From: Oscillospiraceae bacterium
GTDB lineage: Bacteria; Bacillota; Clostridia; Oscillospirales; Ruminococcaceae
DNA length: 64,000 nt
Direction of reading: 5' to 3'
NCBI GenBank assembly: GCA_902362965.1
Contig: CABIYQ010000001.1
Span: forward strand, 62,001 to 126,000
The first letter of the stretch is position 1. The number at the start of each line of letters is the position of its first letter. Under the pieces are notes generated by a model. That model saw nothing but the letters and a program-made list of their open reading frames with translations. It ran no database searches and was not told where the DNA came from. Below are positions 10,458 through 21,691 of the stretch, one piece after another. A program made the position numbers and the translations under genes.

Positions 10458-11733
10458 AATTTATGCAAACGGAAAAGATGAAATTGAATTTCTTAAAAAC
10501 CTGAAAAAAAGAAGCGGTGAAACTAATAAAAAGGTGGAGCAGGTAGTAAGCGAAATAATTGAAAATGTAAAGGAAAACGGCGACAAGGCCGTAAACGATT
10601 ACACGCTGAAATTTGACGGCAGTCTGCCGGAATATTATGAAGTACCGCAGGATGTCATAAATGACGCTCTGGAAGAAGCAGATGAAGATTTTGTTAATGC
10701 ACTTTTGAACTCCATGGAGAATGTTGCAGATTTTCATAATCGTCAGAGGGAAAACGGTTTTATGCACTCAAAGGACAACGGTGTAATGCTTGGTCAGAGA
10801 GTACGAGGACTTGAAAGAGTGGGTCTTTATGTACCGGGAGGTACGGCTGCTTACCCATCAAGCGTTATTATGAATGCTATACCTGCAAAGATTGCCGGAG
10901 TAAAAGAAATTATTATGGTTACTCCGCCTTTAAAGGACGGCACTCCCAATAAAGATATTCTGGTTGCGGCAGCTGTCTGCGGAGTAGACAGAATTTTCCT
11001 TACAGGTGGCGCTCAGGCTGTGGCAGCTTTGGCTTACGGTACAGAATCAATTCCTAAGGTTGATAAGATTGTAGGTCCGGGAAATATTTATGTTGCTACT
11101 GCCAAGAAGCTTCTTTACGGTCAGGTTGATATTGATATGATTGCCGGACCAAGTGAAATACTTGTTATGGCAGACGAAACTGCTGATCCTAAATTTATTG
11201 CAGCTGATCTTATGTCTCAGGCTGAACATGACAAGCTTGCTTCTTCAATTCTTCTTACAACAAGTGAAGAAATTGCAGATAAAACTATTGCTGAAATTGA
11301 AAGACAGATGCAATATCTGTCCAGAAAAGATATAATTGAAAAGTCTCTTGATGATTATGGAATGATTATTATATGTGATTGTCCTCACTGTGCTGTTGAG
11401 CTTGCAAATGCAATAGCTCCGGAGCACCTTGAAGTACTTATGAAAAATCCAACAGAGTATATAGGTAAGCTTGACAATGCAGGTTCTGTATTTCTGGGTC
11501 AGTATGCATCAGAACCATTGGGAGATTATTATGCAGGTCCTAATCATGTTTTGCCTACAAGCGGTACAGCACGATTCTTCTCTCCGCTTTCTGTTTATAG
11601 CTTTGTAAAACGTTCCAGTTATATTTATTATACGGAAGAAGCTTTGCGTGAAGCCAAAGATGATATAGTATTGATTGCAGAAAAGGAAGGTCTTACCGCA
11701 CATGCAAATGCGATAAAAGTAAGATTTGAATAA
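10447..11733 (+). CDS. hisD: Histidinol dehydrogenase
   Basis: Zinc enzyme performing the last two oxidations, histidinol to histidine with 2 NAD+. Motifs include GLYVPGGTAAYPSSV, VDKIVGPGNIYVATAKKL, DMIAGPSEILV, MSQAEHD and APEHLEVL, with GPNHVLPTSGTARF near the end. Its 428 residues match the family. It overlaps hisG by 11 nt with a GAGGAG ribosome site, indicating translational coupling. Confidence 0.97.
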   Translation: MISKIYANGKDEIEFLKNLKKRSGETNKKVEQVVSEIIENVKENGDKAVNDYTLKFDGSLPEYYEVPQDVINDALEEADEDFVNALLNSMENVADFHNRQRENGFMHSKDNGVMLGQRVRGLERVGLYVPGGTAAYPSSVIMNAIPAKIAGVKEIIMVTPPLKDGTPNKDILVAAAVCGVDRIFLTGGAQAVAALAYGTESIPKVDKIVGPGNIYVATAKKLLYGQVDIDMIAGPSEILVMADETADPKFIAADLMSQAEHDKLASSILLTTSEEIADKTIAEIERQMQYLSRKDIIEKSLDDYGMIIICDCPHCAVELANAIAPEHLEVLMKNPTEYIGKLDNAGSVFLGQYASEPLGDYYAGPNHVLPTSGTARFFSPLSVYSFVKRSSYIYYTEEALREAKDDIVLIAEKEGLTAHANAIKVRFE

Positions 11734-11787
11734 GCTTTGATAAGAGTTTAAAATGAAAAAGCCTGATTCGGCAGAACGGAGATAAAT

Positions 11788-12843
11788 ATGAGCTGGGAAA
11801 ATAATATAAGACGTGTTGAACCTTATGTACCGGGCGAGCAGCCAAAAGAAAATGATATCATAAAGCTTAATACAAATGAAAATCCTTATCCGCCGTGTCC
11901 GGGTATAAGACAGGTGTTAGATAGCTTTGATATAGGCAAAATGCGTTTATATCCGGATACAAATGCCGATGTACTAGTATCTGAACTTGCAAAGAAATAT
12001 GATCTTGATAAATCTCAGATATTTGTAGGTGTTGGATCAGATGATGTAATATCTATGGCTTTTATGACATTTTTTAATTCAGATAAACCTATTTTATTTC
12101 CTGATATAACCTATTCCTTTTATGACGTATGGGCAGAAGTTCACAGAATTCCGTATAAGCGTATTCCCTTAGATAACAATTTTAGAATTAATCCCAATAA
12201 TTATAAATCAGAAAACGGCGGTATTATTTTTCCTAATCCCAATGCTCCCACAGGCGTATTGGAAAGTGTGGAAATGATAGAAGATATCATTAAAGCAAAT
12301 CCGAATTCAATTGTAATGATTGATGAAGCTTACATTGATTTTGGCGGTGAAAGCTGTCTAAAATTAATTGATAAGTATGAAAATCTTCTTGTTATTCAGA
12401 CGTTTTCAAAGTCCAGATCAATGGCAGGCATGAGAATTGGATTTGCTATGGGAAATTCTAAGCTTATTAAGTATCTTAACGATGTAAAGTTTTCTGTAAA
12501 TTCCTATACTATGAATCAGTTGTCACAAATATGCGGTGCAGAATCAGTAAGAGATGAAAAATATTTTAAAAATACTGTTGAATTGATAATTAATACAAGG
12601 GAAAAAACTAAAACTGCTCTTGCCGAATTGGGATTTGAATTTACCGATTCAAAAAGTAATTTTTTGTTTGTTAAGCATAATAGTGTTAAGGCAAAATATA
12701 TATTCGAAGAATTAAAAAAGAAAAAAATATATGTTCGTTACTGGAATAAACCCAGAATTGATAATTATCTGCGAATCACAGTAGGCACTCCGGAAGAAAT
12801 GTCAAAGCTTATTTCGGCATTGAAGGAAATTGTAAAAGTCTGA
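11788..12843 (+). CDS. hisC: Histidinol-phosphate aminotransferase
   Basis: PLP-dependent fold type I aminotransferase that converts imidazole-acetol phosphate to histidinol phosphate. Visible motifs: KLNTNENPYPPCPG, FVGVGSDDVI, FPNPNAPTG, IDEAYIDFG (PLP-binding Asp) and TFSKSRSMAGMRIGF, which holds the Schiff-base lysine. 351 residues. It starts 54 nt after hisD with CGGAG upstream of the ATG. Confidence 0.95.
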   Translation: MSWENNIRRVEPYVPGEQPKENDIIKLNTNENPYPPCPGIRQVLDSFDIGKMRLYPDTNADVLVSELAKKYDLDKSQIFVGVGSDDVISMAFMTFFNSDKPILFPDITYSFYDVWAEVHRIPYKRIPLDNNFRINPNNYKSENGGIIFPNPNAPTGVLESVEMIEDIIKANPNSIVMIDEAYIDFGGESCLKLIDKYENLLVIQTFSKSRSMAGMRIGFAMGNSKLIKYLNDVKFSVNSYTMNQLSQICGAESVRDEKYFKNTVELIINTREKTKTALAELGFEFTDSKSNFLFVKHNSVKAKYIFEELKKKKIYVRYWNKPRIDNYLRITVGTPEEMSKLISALKEIVKV

Positions 12844-12857
12844 GAAAGGATATCATT

Positions 12858-13439
12858 ATGAAACACGGTCTTGTTGAAAGAAAAACCAGAGAAACTGAAG
12901 TTTCGGTTGAAGTTACGATTGACGGAAAAGGAATCGCAGATATCAGCACAGGTATCGGTTTCTTTGATCATATGTTGACAGCTTTGTCAGTGCACAGCGG
13001 AATAAGTATGAATATAAAGTGCCAAGGGGATTTGTATGTTGACGGTCATCATACCGTTGAAGATACCGGTATTGTTCTGGGACAGGCATTAGCTCAGGCG
13101 CTTGGTGATAAATCAGGTATTGTACGCTACGGCTCGGCGTATATACCAATGGACGAGGCTTTGGGATTTTGTTCTTTGGATATAAGTAACAGACCATTTC
13201 TGGTATTTAATGGTGAATTTACTAATCAGATGATAGGTGAATATGATACATGTCTTACTAAAGAATTTTTCAGAGCATTTGCTGTCAATGCAGGTATAAC
13301 GCTTCATGTTAATATGGTATATGGCAAAAATGATCATCACAAATGTGAATCTGTTTTTAAGGCTGTTGCGCATGCGTTGAAAATGGCTGTTAAAGAAACA
13401 GGATCCGGTGAAACGCTTTCAACTAAGGGAGGATTGTAA
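12858..13439 (+). CDS. hisB: Imidazoleglycerol-phosphate dehydratase
   Basis: Manganese enzyme for step six of the pathway, here monofunctional (193 residues, no phosphatase domain). Metal-binding motifs: GFFDHMLTALSVHSG, DGHHTVEDTGI, DHHKCESVFKA and a C-terminal STKG. Since HisB has no fused histidinol-phosphate phosphatase, that activity must come from elsewhere. Confidence 0.97.
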   Translation: MKHGLVERKTRETEVSVEVTIDGKGIADISTGIGFFDHMLTALSVHSGISMNIKCQGDLYVDGHHTVEDTGIVLGQALAQALGDKSGIVRYGSAYIPMDEALGFCSLDISNRPFLVFNGEFTNQMIGEYDTCLTKEFFRAFAVNAGITLHVNMVYGKNDHHKCESVFKAVAHALKMAVKETGSGETLSTKGGL

Positions 13440-13442
13440 AAA

Positions 13443-14048
13443 ATGATTGCTGTAATTGATTATGGCGCCGGAAATATTTTCAGTGTAAAAAATGCACTGG
13501 ATTATTTAGGCTTTGATTCATTACTTACAAATAAAAAAGAAGATATTGAAAAAGCCGACGGACTTATACTTCCGGGAGTAGGAGCATTTCCCAGCGCTAT
13601 GAAAATGCTTGAACAAAGCGGTTTAACAGAGACTATTAAAACTGAGTCAAAGAAAAAACCGTTTTTAGGAATTTGCCTTGGAATGCAGCTTATATTTCAA
13701 AAAGGATATGAATTTGAAGAGTGTGACGGACTGGGTTTGATTCCAGGCAGCGTCAGAAAAATGGAAGAACGGGAACTGATTATTCCTCATATGGGTTGGA
13801 ATAAGCTTGAGGTTTTAAACGACTGTCCATTGCTTGCAGGACTAGACGATAACAGCTATGTTTATTTTGTTCATTCCTATAAGGCTGAGTGCGAGGATAA
13901 AAATATAGCGGCATATTCCGTATATGGCGGCAGAGTACCTGCACTGGTATACGATGGAAATACTGTATACGGAGCACAATTTCATCCTGAAAAGAGCGGA
14001 GATACCGGTCTTAAAATTCTTAAAAACTTCGGAGGACTTATTAAATGA
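13443..14048 (+). CDS. hisH: Imidazole glycerol phosphate synthase, glutamine amidotransferase subunit
   Basis: Class I glutaminase subunit that channels ammonia to HisF. The nucleophile elbow is GICLGMQLIF (Cys near residue 78), and the His/Glu pair sits in GAQFHPEKSG near the end; the N-terminal IDYGAGNIFSVKNAL is typical. 201 residues. It overlaps hisA by 4 nt. Confidence 0.97.
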   Translation: MIAVIDYGAGNIFSVKNALDYLGFDSLLTNKKEDIEKADGLILPGVGAFPSAMKMLEQSGLTETIKTESKKKPFLGICLGMQLIFQKGYEFEECDGLGLIPGSVRKMEERELIIPHMGWNKLEVLNDCPLLAGLDDNSYVYFVHSYKAECEDKNIAAYSVYGGRVPALVYDGNTVYGAQFHPEKSGDTGLKILKNFGGLIK

Positions 14049-14773
14049 TAATTTTACCTGCAATAGATATTAAGGACGGAAACTGCGTCAGACTTTTTAA
14101 GGGCGATTTTTCTACAGTTGAAAAAGTAGCGGCAGATTATATGGAGACAGCAAAAGGTTTTGAAAAGGCAGGCGCTTCATGGATACATATGGTAGACCTT
14201 GACGGCGCAAAGGAAGGAAAACCGGTAAATACTAAGATTTATAAAGATGTAGCGACTAAAACCTCATTGAAAGTCGAAGTGGGCGGAGGAATAAGGAATC
14301 TTGAAACCATTGAGGAATACCTTGCAATGGGAATTTCAAGAGTAATAATAGGTTCAGCAGCTTTGAAAAATCCTCAGCTTGTAAAAGATGCAGTGAATAA
14401 ATTCGGCTGTGAAAAAATCGCTGTTGGAATTGATTCAAAAAACGGTATGGTTGCAACCGAGGGATGGCTTGAATCATCTGACGTCCATTATATAGATCTT
14501 GCAAAGAAAATGATTGAAATCGGTGTGAAATATTTTATCGTAACGGATATTTCTAAAGACGGTACGCTTTCAGGCGTAAATACCATTCAGTTGGCAGAGC
14601 TTTCAAAGGCAACAAAAGGGCAGTGTAAAATAATTGCAAGCGGAGGAGTTCATACAATTGAAGATATAAAAGAATGTAAAAAACTCGGACTTTACGGTAC
14701 AATTTGCGGAAAATCCATTTATAAAGGTACTCTTGATCTGAAAGAAGCTGTTGAAATAGGGGAGGGAGCATAA
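14045..14773 (+). CDS. hisA: ProFAR isomerase
   Basis: TIM-barrel Amadori isomerase converting ProFAR to PRFAR. It begins MIILPAIDIKDGNCVRLFKG with the catalytic Asp in the first strand; VEVGGGIRN and the C-terminal phosphate-binding loops (ASGGVHTIED, GTICGKSIYKG) are clear. A second catalytic Asp lies in FIVTDISKDGTLSG. 242 residues. It abuts hisF with no spacer, and the two barrels are homologous. Confidence 0.97.
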   Translation: MIILPAIDIKDGNCVRLFKGDFSTVEKVAADYMETAKGFEKAGASWIHMVDLDGAKEGKPVNTKIYKDVATKTSLKVEVGGGIRNLETIEEYLAMGISRVIIGSAALKNPQLVKDAVNKFGCEKIAVGIDSKNGMVATEGWLESSDVHYIDLAKKMIEIGVKYFIVTDISKDGTLSGVNTIQLAELSKATKGQCKIIASGGVHTIEDIKECKKLGLYGTICGKSIYKGTLDLKEAVEIGEGA

Positions 14774-15529
14774 ATGCTTGCAAAGAGAATTATTCCTTGC
14801 CTTGACGTGAGAAACGGAAAGGTAGTCAAGGGAGTAAATTTTGAAGGAATTAAAGATGTAGGCGATCCGGTTTTATCTGCTGAGGAATATAATAAACAGG
14901 GCGCTGATGAAATAGTATTTTATGACATAACAGCTTCATTTGAAGGCAGAGGTGTTTTCCTTGACGTTGTAAGAGAAACTGCTAAAAAAGTATTTGTACC
15001 GCTTACAGTGGGCGGAGGAATTAAAACGGTTGATGATATCCGTGATGCGTTAAGGGCAGGTGCAGATAAGGTTTCTGTAAATTCACAGGCTGTACAGAAT
15101 CCGCAGTTAATAAAAGACGGGGCTGATATTTTTGGAAGCCAGTGCATATGCGTTGGTATCGATGCAAAAAGAATTTCCGATAAAAAATGGACTGTCTTTA
15201 TAAACGGCGGTCGTGTTGATATGAAGCTTGACCTTATAGATTGGGTAAAGCAAATCGAACAGCTTGGTGCGGGGGAAATATGCCTTAATTCCATTGATGC
15301 CGACGGAACTAAAGCCGGATTTGATATTCCAATGCTTGACGCTGTTTGCAGCGCTGTAAATATTCCGGTGATAGCAAGCGGCGGCGCCGGAAAAATTGAT
15401 GATTTTTCAGAGGTGTTTGAAAAAACCGGTGCTACTGCCGCACTTGCCGCTTCGCTTTTCCATTTTAAGGAACTCACTGTTGGCGAGGTTAAGGATTATT
15501 GCAGAAGCAAAGGAATTATTGTGAGATAA
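14774..15529 (+). CDS. hisF: Imidazole glycerol phosphate synthase, cyclase subunit
   Basis: Partner of HisH that makes IGP and AICAR from PRFAR and ammonia. Motifs: [19 protein letters not shown] (catalytic Asp11 region), [28 protein letters not shown] (second catalytic Asp) and [12 protein letters not shown]. 251 residues. A long antisense open frame covers this gene but is only a shadow. Confidence 0.98.
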   Translation: MLAKRIIPCLDVRNGKVVKGVNFEGIKDVGDPVLSAEEYNKQGADEIVFYDITASFEGRGVFLDVVRETAKKVFVPLTVGGGIKTVDDIRDALRAGADKVSVNSQAVQNPQLIKDGADIFGSQCICVGIDAKRISDKKWTVFINGGRVDMKLDLIDWVKQIEQLGAGEICLNSIDADGTKAGFDIPMLDAVCSAVNIPVIASGGAGKIDDFSEVFEKTGATAALAASLFHFKELTVGEVKDYCRSKGIIVR

Positions 15530-15547
15530 ATAGAAAGGCAATTTACA

Positions 15548-15895
15548 ATGGAAAAAATAAAAGTGAATTTAAATAACCTTGACAAATATTTTGTCAAGAG
15601 CGAACTGATACCGGCAATTGTATATGAGGCAGATACTAAAACTGTTCTTATGCTTGCCTATATGAATGAGGAAAGTCTTAGAAAAACTTTGGAGACAGGA
15701 TACACATGGTTCTGGAGCCGTTCAAGGCAGGAACTGTGGAATAAAGGCGCAACATCAGGTCATTTGCAAAAAATAGTAAGCATTTACAGCGATTGTGATG
15801 ATGATACACTGCTTGTAAATGTTAAACAGACGGGCGTTGCCTGTCATACCGGAGAATACAGTTGTTTTTTTAATAATATTTATGAGGGAGAATAA
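15548..15895 (+). CDS. hisI: Phosphoribosyl-AMP cyclohydrolase
   Basis: Zinc/magnesium hydrolase for step three. Motifs: [39 protein letters not shown] and [13 protein letters not shown] with the metal-binding cysteines. 115 residues, so this is the stand-alone enzyme and is not fused to HisE. It ends 2 nt before hisE. Confidence 0.97.
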   Translation: MEKIKVNLNNLDKYFVKSELIPAIVYEADTKTVLMLAYMNEESLRKTLETGYTWFWSRSRQELWNKGATSGHLQKIVSIYSDCDDDTLLVNVKQTGVACHTGEYSCFFNNIYEGE

Positions 15896-15897
15896 AA

Positions 15898-16236
15898 ATG
15901 ACAGTTTATGAAGAAATTTTTGAAGTAATCAAGCAGAGAAAAAAAGATTATGAAAATGGTACTGCTCGGGAAAATTCTTATACCTGCTATCTTTTTGAAA
16001 AAGGTGTAGATAAAATCTGCAAGAAGATCGGTGAAGAAGCTTCTGAAACAATAATTGCAGCTAAAAATAAAGATAATGATGAACTGAAAAATGAAATAAA
16101 TGATTTACTGTATCATGTAATGGTGCTTTGTGCAAATCAAGGACTTGAATGGTCAGAGGTAGAAAAGGTTCTGGAAGAACGAAATGAAAAGATCGGAAAC
16201 TTAAAAAAATTTCATCAGGTTGATAAAAATACTTGA
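15898..16236 (+). CDS. hisE: Phosphoribosyl-ATP pyrophosphatase
   Basis: MazG-like all-alpha hydrolase for step two (PR-ATP to PR-AMP). The signature KKIGEEASETIIAAKNKDN and the ENEI/NDLLYHVMVL metal-binding helices are visible. 112 residues. Last gene of the his operon. No clear terminator follows; the next 90 bp hold only an AT-rich stretch before the next gene. Confidence 0.95.
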   Translation: MTVYEEIFEVIKQRKKDYENGTARENSYTCYLFEKGVDKICKKIGEEASETIIAAKNKDNDELKNEINDLLYHVMVLCANQGLEWSEVEKVLEERNEKIGNLKKFHQVDKNT

Positions 16237-16327
16237 TTTTGTAACAATTCGTTTCAAGTCTGAATATTATATATAGAAGTGTTCAAAAAATTTTGAAACT
16301 TTAGTATATAATAGGAGGACTTTTTTT

Positions 16328-17134
16328 ATGAGCGAATATACTCGTCATTTTAACGACTGTGACGCTGTTCCAATTAAAGTTAACAGAGTATTTGACAGTT
16401 GCAGTGACAAAGACTGCGTTACCGGCGTTCAGGTTAATCTTGACTGTAAACTTCCGCCGGAAATAGCAATAGTTAAATCAAGATGTATAACAGTTTCAGA
16501 CGTATGTATGAATGTTGAAGAAATACCGTTTAATAAGGGATTCTTTTCGGTTGATTTGACCTTTTCACTGGACGTTCAGCTTTTAGGTTATGAAAAAGCC
16601 TGTGGTGATCCCGTTATTCTTACCGGTACGGCAACAGTCAGCAAAAACTGCATACTTTATGGCAGTGAAACAAACTCTAAAACATTTTACAGCGACGGTA
16701 CATCAATAGGAACCACAGGAAGCTGCTGCAACACTATTAATCCGCCGTCTGCCGCTGTTCAGGTTGTTTCGCCGATCGTACTTGAAGCTAAAATTGTTAA
16801 GGGATGTCAGCACTGTGATTGCGGATGCAGTGAAAGCAGCGAATTTCAGTTGCCTCCTCCAAGACCTCAGAGAGATGTTGTCTTGACGTTGGGTTTATTC
16901 TATGTTGTTGAATTGACTAGACCGGTTACCATAATGGTACCAACTTACAATTATACAATACCTCAAAAGGAATGCTGTGCAGATATGGCAAGTCCGTGTG
17001 AAATATTTGATAAAATTAAATTTCCGGTAGAGGAATTTTCACCTTCAAAACTTGAAAATAATAATAATTGCGGATGTACTTATCCGGCAGAACGCAGTAT
17101 CAGTCAGGATGACTGCGGTTGTCAGGATATATAA
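16328..17134 (+). CDS. Conserved-looking Cys-rich protein of unknown function
   Basis: 268 residues with 21 cysteines, many in CxC or CC pairs (SCC, CQHCDCGC, ECC, CGC, CGCQ). There is no signal peptide or membrane helix, and a proline-rich stretch (LPPPRPQ) lies in the middle. The N-terminal region reads CDAVPIKVNRVFDSCSDKDC. Soluble, Cys-rich proteins without export signals are typical of spore coat or exosporium layers, and the next gene is the sporulation gene yunB, so a spore-envelope role is a guess from context. AGGAGG precedes the start at good spacing. I cannot assign a family by name with certainty. Confidence 0.75.
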   Translation: MSEYTRHFNDCDAVPIKVNRVFDSCSDKDCVTGVQVNLDCKLPPEIAIVKSRCITVSDVCMNVEEIPFNKGFFSVDLTFSLDVQLLGYEKACGDPVILTGTATVSKNCILYGSETNSKTFYSDGTSIGTTGSCCNTINPPSAAVQVVSPIVLEAKIVKGCQHCDCGCSESSEFQLPPPRPQRDVVLTLGLFYVVELTRPVTIMVPTYNYTIPQKECCADMASPCEIFDKIKFPVEEFSPSKLENNNNCGCTYPAERSISQDDCGCQDI

Positions 17135-17142
17135 TTTTATCG

Positions 17143-17162
17143 GGACGGTCATAAGACCGTCC
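17143..17162 (+). terminator. Stem-loop after the Cys-rich gene
   Basis: Perfect 8-bp stem GGACGGTC/GACCGTCC with loop ATAA, followed by only a weak T-rich tail (GTTAAATT). It could be a weak terminator or a processing/stability hairpin before yunB. Confidence 0.45.
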
Positions 17163-17192
17163 GTTAAATTATAAAAGAGGTATGTGTAGAAA

Positions 17193-17828
17193 ATGAGATC
17201 AAGAAAGAAATTAAATAAAAGAAAAATATTTATTGCCGCAGTATTTACGGCTATTATAATAATAACAGTAATTTGTATTGACATTAAAATAAAGAACAAG
17301 ATAGAACAGATAAGTATATATTACTGTAATATATCTGTGTCAGAAATTATAAATAAAAGCGTCAGCAAGACGCTTAATGATAATAACACAGAATATTCAG
17401 ATTTAGTTTATGAACTTTATGACGCAGATAATAAACTGTCTTCAGTAAAGGTTAAAACTGATAAATTAAATATTCTTCAAACACAGATTATATCCGATAT
17501 TAACCGTCAATTATTAAATAACAGCAAAAATAAAATTAAAATACCATTGGGGACTGTCAGCGGTTCATATTTGTTCAGCGGACGGGGTCCGGAAATTGAA
17601 ATAAAATTTCTTCCGTCCGGATCAGTATCGTCGGCGCTGAACAGTGAGTTAACTTCTGCCGGAATTAATCAGTCGTGTCATAAAATTTCTATGAATATTA
17701 CGGCTGATATTACAGCTGTGTTTCCTTCAGGAAGCTGTAATACCAGCGTACAATTAAATTGTATTTTAGCTGAATCTGTAATTATCGGAGAAGTACCTGA
17801 CGGAATCATAGGAGAAAATATATCCTAA
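17193..17828 (+). CDS. yunB: Sporulation protein YunB
   Basis: 211 residues: short basic N-terminus, one membrane helix (about residues 10-30), then an extracytoplasmic domain. Family hallmarks are IKIPLGTVSGSYLFSGRGPEI, SAGINQSCHKI and the C-terminal VIIGEVPDG. In Bacillus subtilis yunB is transcribed in the mother cell under sigma-E and is needed for normal spore formation (established knowledge). Its presence points to a sporulation programme. Confidence 0.9.
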   Translation: MRSRKKLNKRKIFIAAVFTAIIIITVICIDIKIKNKIEQISIYYCNISVSEIINKSVSKTLNDNNTEYSDLVYELYDADNKLSSVKVKTDKLNILQTQIISDINRQLLNNSKNKIKIPLGTVSGSYLFSGRGPEIEIKFLPSGSVSSALNSELTSAGINQSCHKISMNITADITAVFPSGSCNTSVQLNCILAESVIIGEVPDGIIGENIS

Positions 17829-17854
17829 AATACATAATACGAGCTTTAATTTGA

Positions 17855-19921
<2,067 letters not shown>

Positions 19922-19934
19922 AAGGATGGTAGAT

Positions 19935-20204
19935 ATGAAAATTGACATTAAACATATTGCGAAGCTGTCACGCTTGAGAATAGAAGATGATAAGCTTGAA
20001 AAATTTGAAAAGGATATGGAATCTATTGTTAACATGGTCGACAGACTGCCTGATGTTGAGGGCACGCTTGATCTGAACCCTAAGGATACTATGACTTTAA
20101 GGGAAGATAAAGCGGTTACTGATAAATTCAAACGTGAAGAACTGCTGAAAAATGCACCGGAGGTTCAGGCAGGCTGTCTGGTAGTTCCGAAAACTGTTGA
20201 ATAA
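19935..20204 (+). CDS. gatC: Asp-tRNA(Asn)/Glu-tRNA(Gln) amidotransferase subunit C
   Basis: Small subunit that clamps GatA to GatB. Contains the family pattern [27 protein letters not shown] and LREDKAV. I chose the ATG at 19935 because AAAGGA lies 8 nt upstream, giving 89 residues; the ATG at 19926 overlaps that ribosome site. First of gatC-gatA-gatB, 13 nt after ligA. Confidence 0.93.
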   Translation: MKIDIKHIAKLSRLRIEDDKLEKFEKDMESIVNMVDRLPDVEGTLDLNPKDTMTLREDKAVTDKFKREELLKNAPEVQAGCLVVPKTVE

Positions 20205-20215
20205 AGGAGTTTACA

Positions 20216-21679
20216 ATGAGATTATATGAAAAAACAGCTTCAGAGCTGTCAGAAATGCTTAAAAATAAAGAATGCAGCGCTGTGGAATTATGCAATGATG
20301 TATTAGCAAGAATAAATGAAACTGAAAATAAAATTGGTGCTTATGTAACTGTAGCGGAAGAATCTGCAAAGGAAAATGCAAAGAAAATTGATAAAGCAAT
20401 GGCAGCGGGAGAAAAGCTTCATCCGCTTGCAGGTATTCCTATAGGAATTAAAGATAATATTTCTACAAAAGGAATCAGGACGACTTGTTCTTCAAAAATG
20501 CTTGAGAATTACGTTCCTCCTTTTGATGCTACTGTAATGAATAAGATAAATAATGCCGGAATGACAGTTATTGGTAAAATGAATATGGACGAATTTGCAA
20601 TGGGTTCTTCTACAGAAACGTCCTATATGCATCTGACAAGAAATCCTTATAATACAGAATGTGTTCCGGGCGGTTCGTCAGGCGGTTCCGCTGCCGCTGT
20701 TGCTGCCGGTGAGGCAATACTTACACTTGGTTCAGATACAGGTGGTTCTATACGTCAGCCTGCTGCACTTTGCGGTGTTGTGGGAATGAAACCTACTTAT
20801 GGCAGCGTTTCCAGATATGGGTTAGTAGCGTTTGCTTCCTCATTGGATCAGATAGGACCTCTGGGTAAATCCGTTAAAGATGTGGCAATGCTTCAGAGCC
20901 TTATCTGCGGTCATGACAGATACGACGCAACTTCTAAAAATATTGAATATCCTGACTATGCGGCTGCACTTAAAGAAAATGCAAAAGGTCTAAAAATAGG
21001 TATACCTAAAGAGTATTTCGGTGAGGGAATTGATTCTCAGGTAAAGGAATCGGTAATGAAAGCCGTTAAAGAATTTGAATTACAGGGTGCAGTTATAAAG
21101 GAAATTTCTTTGCCGAGTACAGAATATGCAATTAACACATACTATATTATTGCGTCAGCAGAGGCTTCATCAAATCTTGCAAGATTCGACGGTGTAAAGT
21201 ATGGCTACAGAACATCTGAATATGACGGTTTGGTTGATATGTATGAAAAGACAAGAAGTGAAGGATTCGGTGACGAAGTTAAACGAAGAATCATGCTTGG
21301 TACTTTTGTTTTGAGTTCCGGATACTTTGACGCTTACTATAAAAAAGCAAAAAGAGTTCAAAATCAGATTTCTCAAGAATTTTCCAATGCTTTTAAAGAA
21401 TGTGACATTATTGCTACGCCTACAGTTCCGGCATCAGCTTTTAAAATCGGTGAAAATATAGGCGACCCTATTAAAATGTATTACAATGATGTGTGTACAG
21501 TAACGGTAAATATTGCCGGACTTCCTGCAATTAGTCTCCCATGCGGTAAAGACAGTGCAGGAATGCCTATGGGACTTCAACTTATCGGGGACAAGTTCAG
21601 CGAGCAGACGCTTCTGAATACAGCTTATACTTATGAAAAAATCTGCGGCGGATTTGACGTTCTGTCAAAAGCACTTTAA
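20216..21679 (+). CDS. gatA: Asp-tRNA(Asn)/Glu-tRNA(Gln) amidotransferase subunit A
   Basis: Amidase-signature subunit that releases ammonia from glutamine. The Lys of the Ser-cisSer-Lys triad is in [10 protein letters not shown] (about residue 80), and the serines are in [15 protein letters not shown] and [12 protein letters not shown]. 487 residues. The operon suggests indirect charging of tRNA-Gln and/or tRNA-Asn. Confidence 0.97.
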   Translation: MRLYEKTASELSEMLKNKECSAVELCNDVLARINETENKIGAYVTVAEESAKENAKKIDKAMAAGEKLHPLAGIPIGIKDNISTKGIRTTCSSKMLENYVPPFDATVMNKINNAGMTVIGKMNMDEFAMGSSTETSYMHLTRNPYNTECVPGGSSGGSAAAVAAGEAILTLGSDTGGSIRQPAALCGVVGMKPTYGSVSRYGLVAFASSLDQIGPLGKSVKDVAMLQSLICGHDRYDATSKNIEYPDYAAALKENAKGLKIGIPKEYFGEGIDSQVKESVMKAVKEFELQGAVIKEISLPSTEYAINTYYIIASAEASSNLARFDGVKYGYRTSEYDGLVDMYEKTRSEGFGDEVKRRIMLGTFVLSSGYFDAYYKKAKRVQNQISQEFSNAFKECDIIATPTVPASAFKIGENIGDPIKMYYNDVCTVTVNIAGLPAISLPCGKDSAGMPMGLQLIGDKFSEQTLLNTAYTYEKICGGFDVLSKAL

Positions 21680-21691
21680 GGAGGAAAAACA

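Noticed and set aside
11753..11785. 10-codon ORF just before hisC
   Set aside because: No clear ribosome site; hisC has its own CGGAG, so coupling is not needed.
14920..15477. 185-codon open frame on the minus strand over hisF
   Set aside because: Fully antisense to a certain hisF; the translation is low-complexity Ser/Pro/Ile-rich and has no ribosome site.
16237..16327. GAATATT at 16262 as a sigma-E -35 for the Cys-rich gene
   Set aside because: No matching CATACA-type -10 at the right distance.
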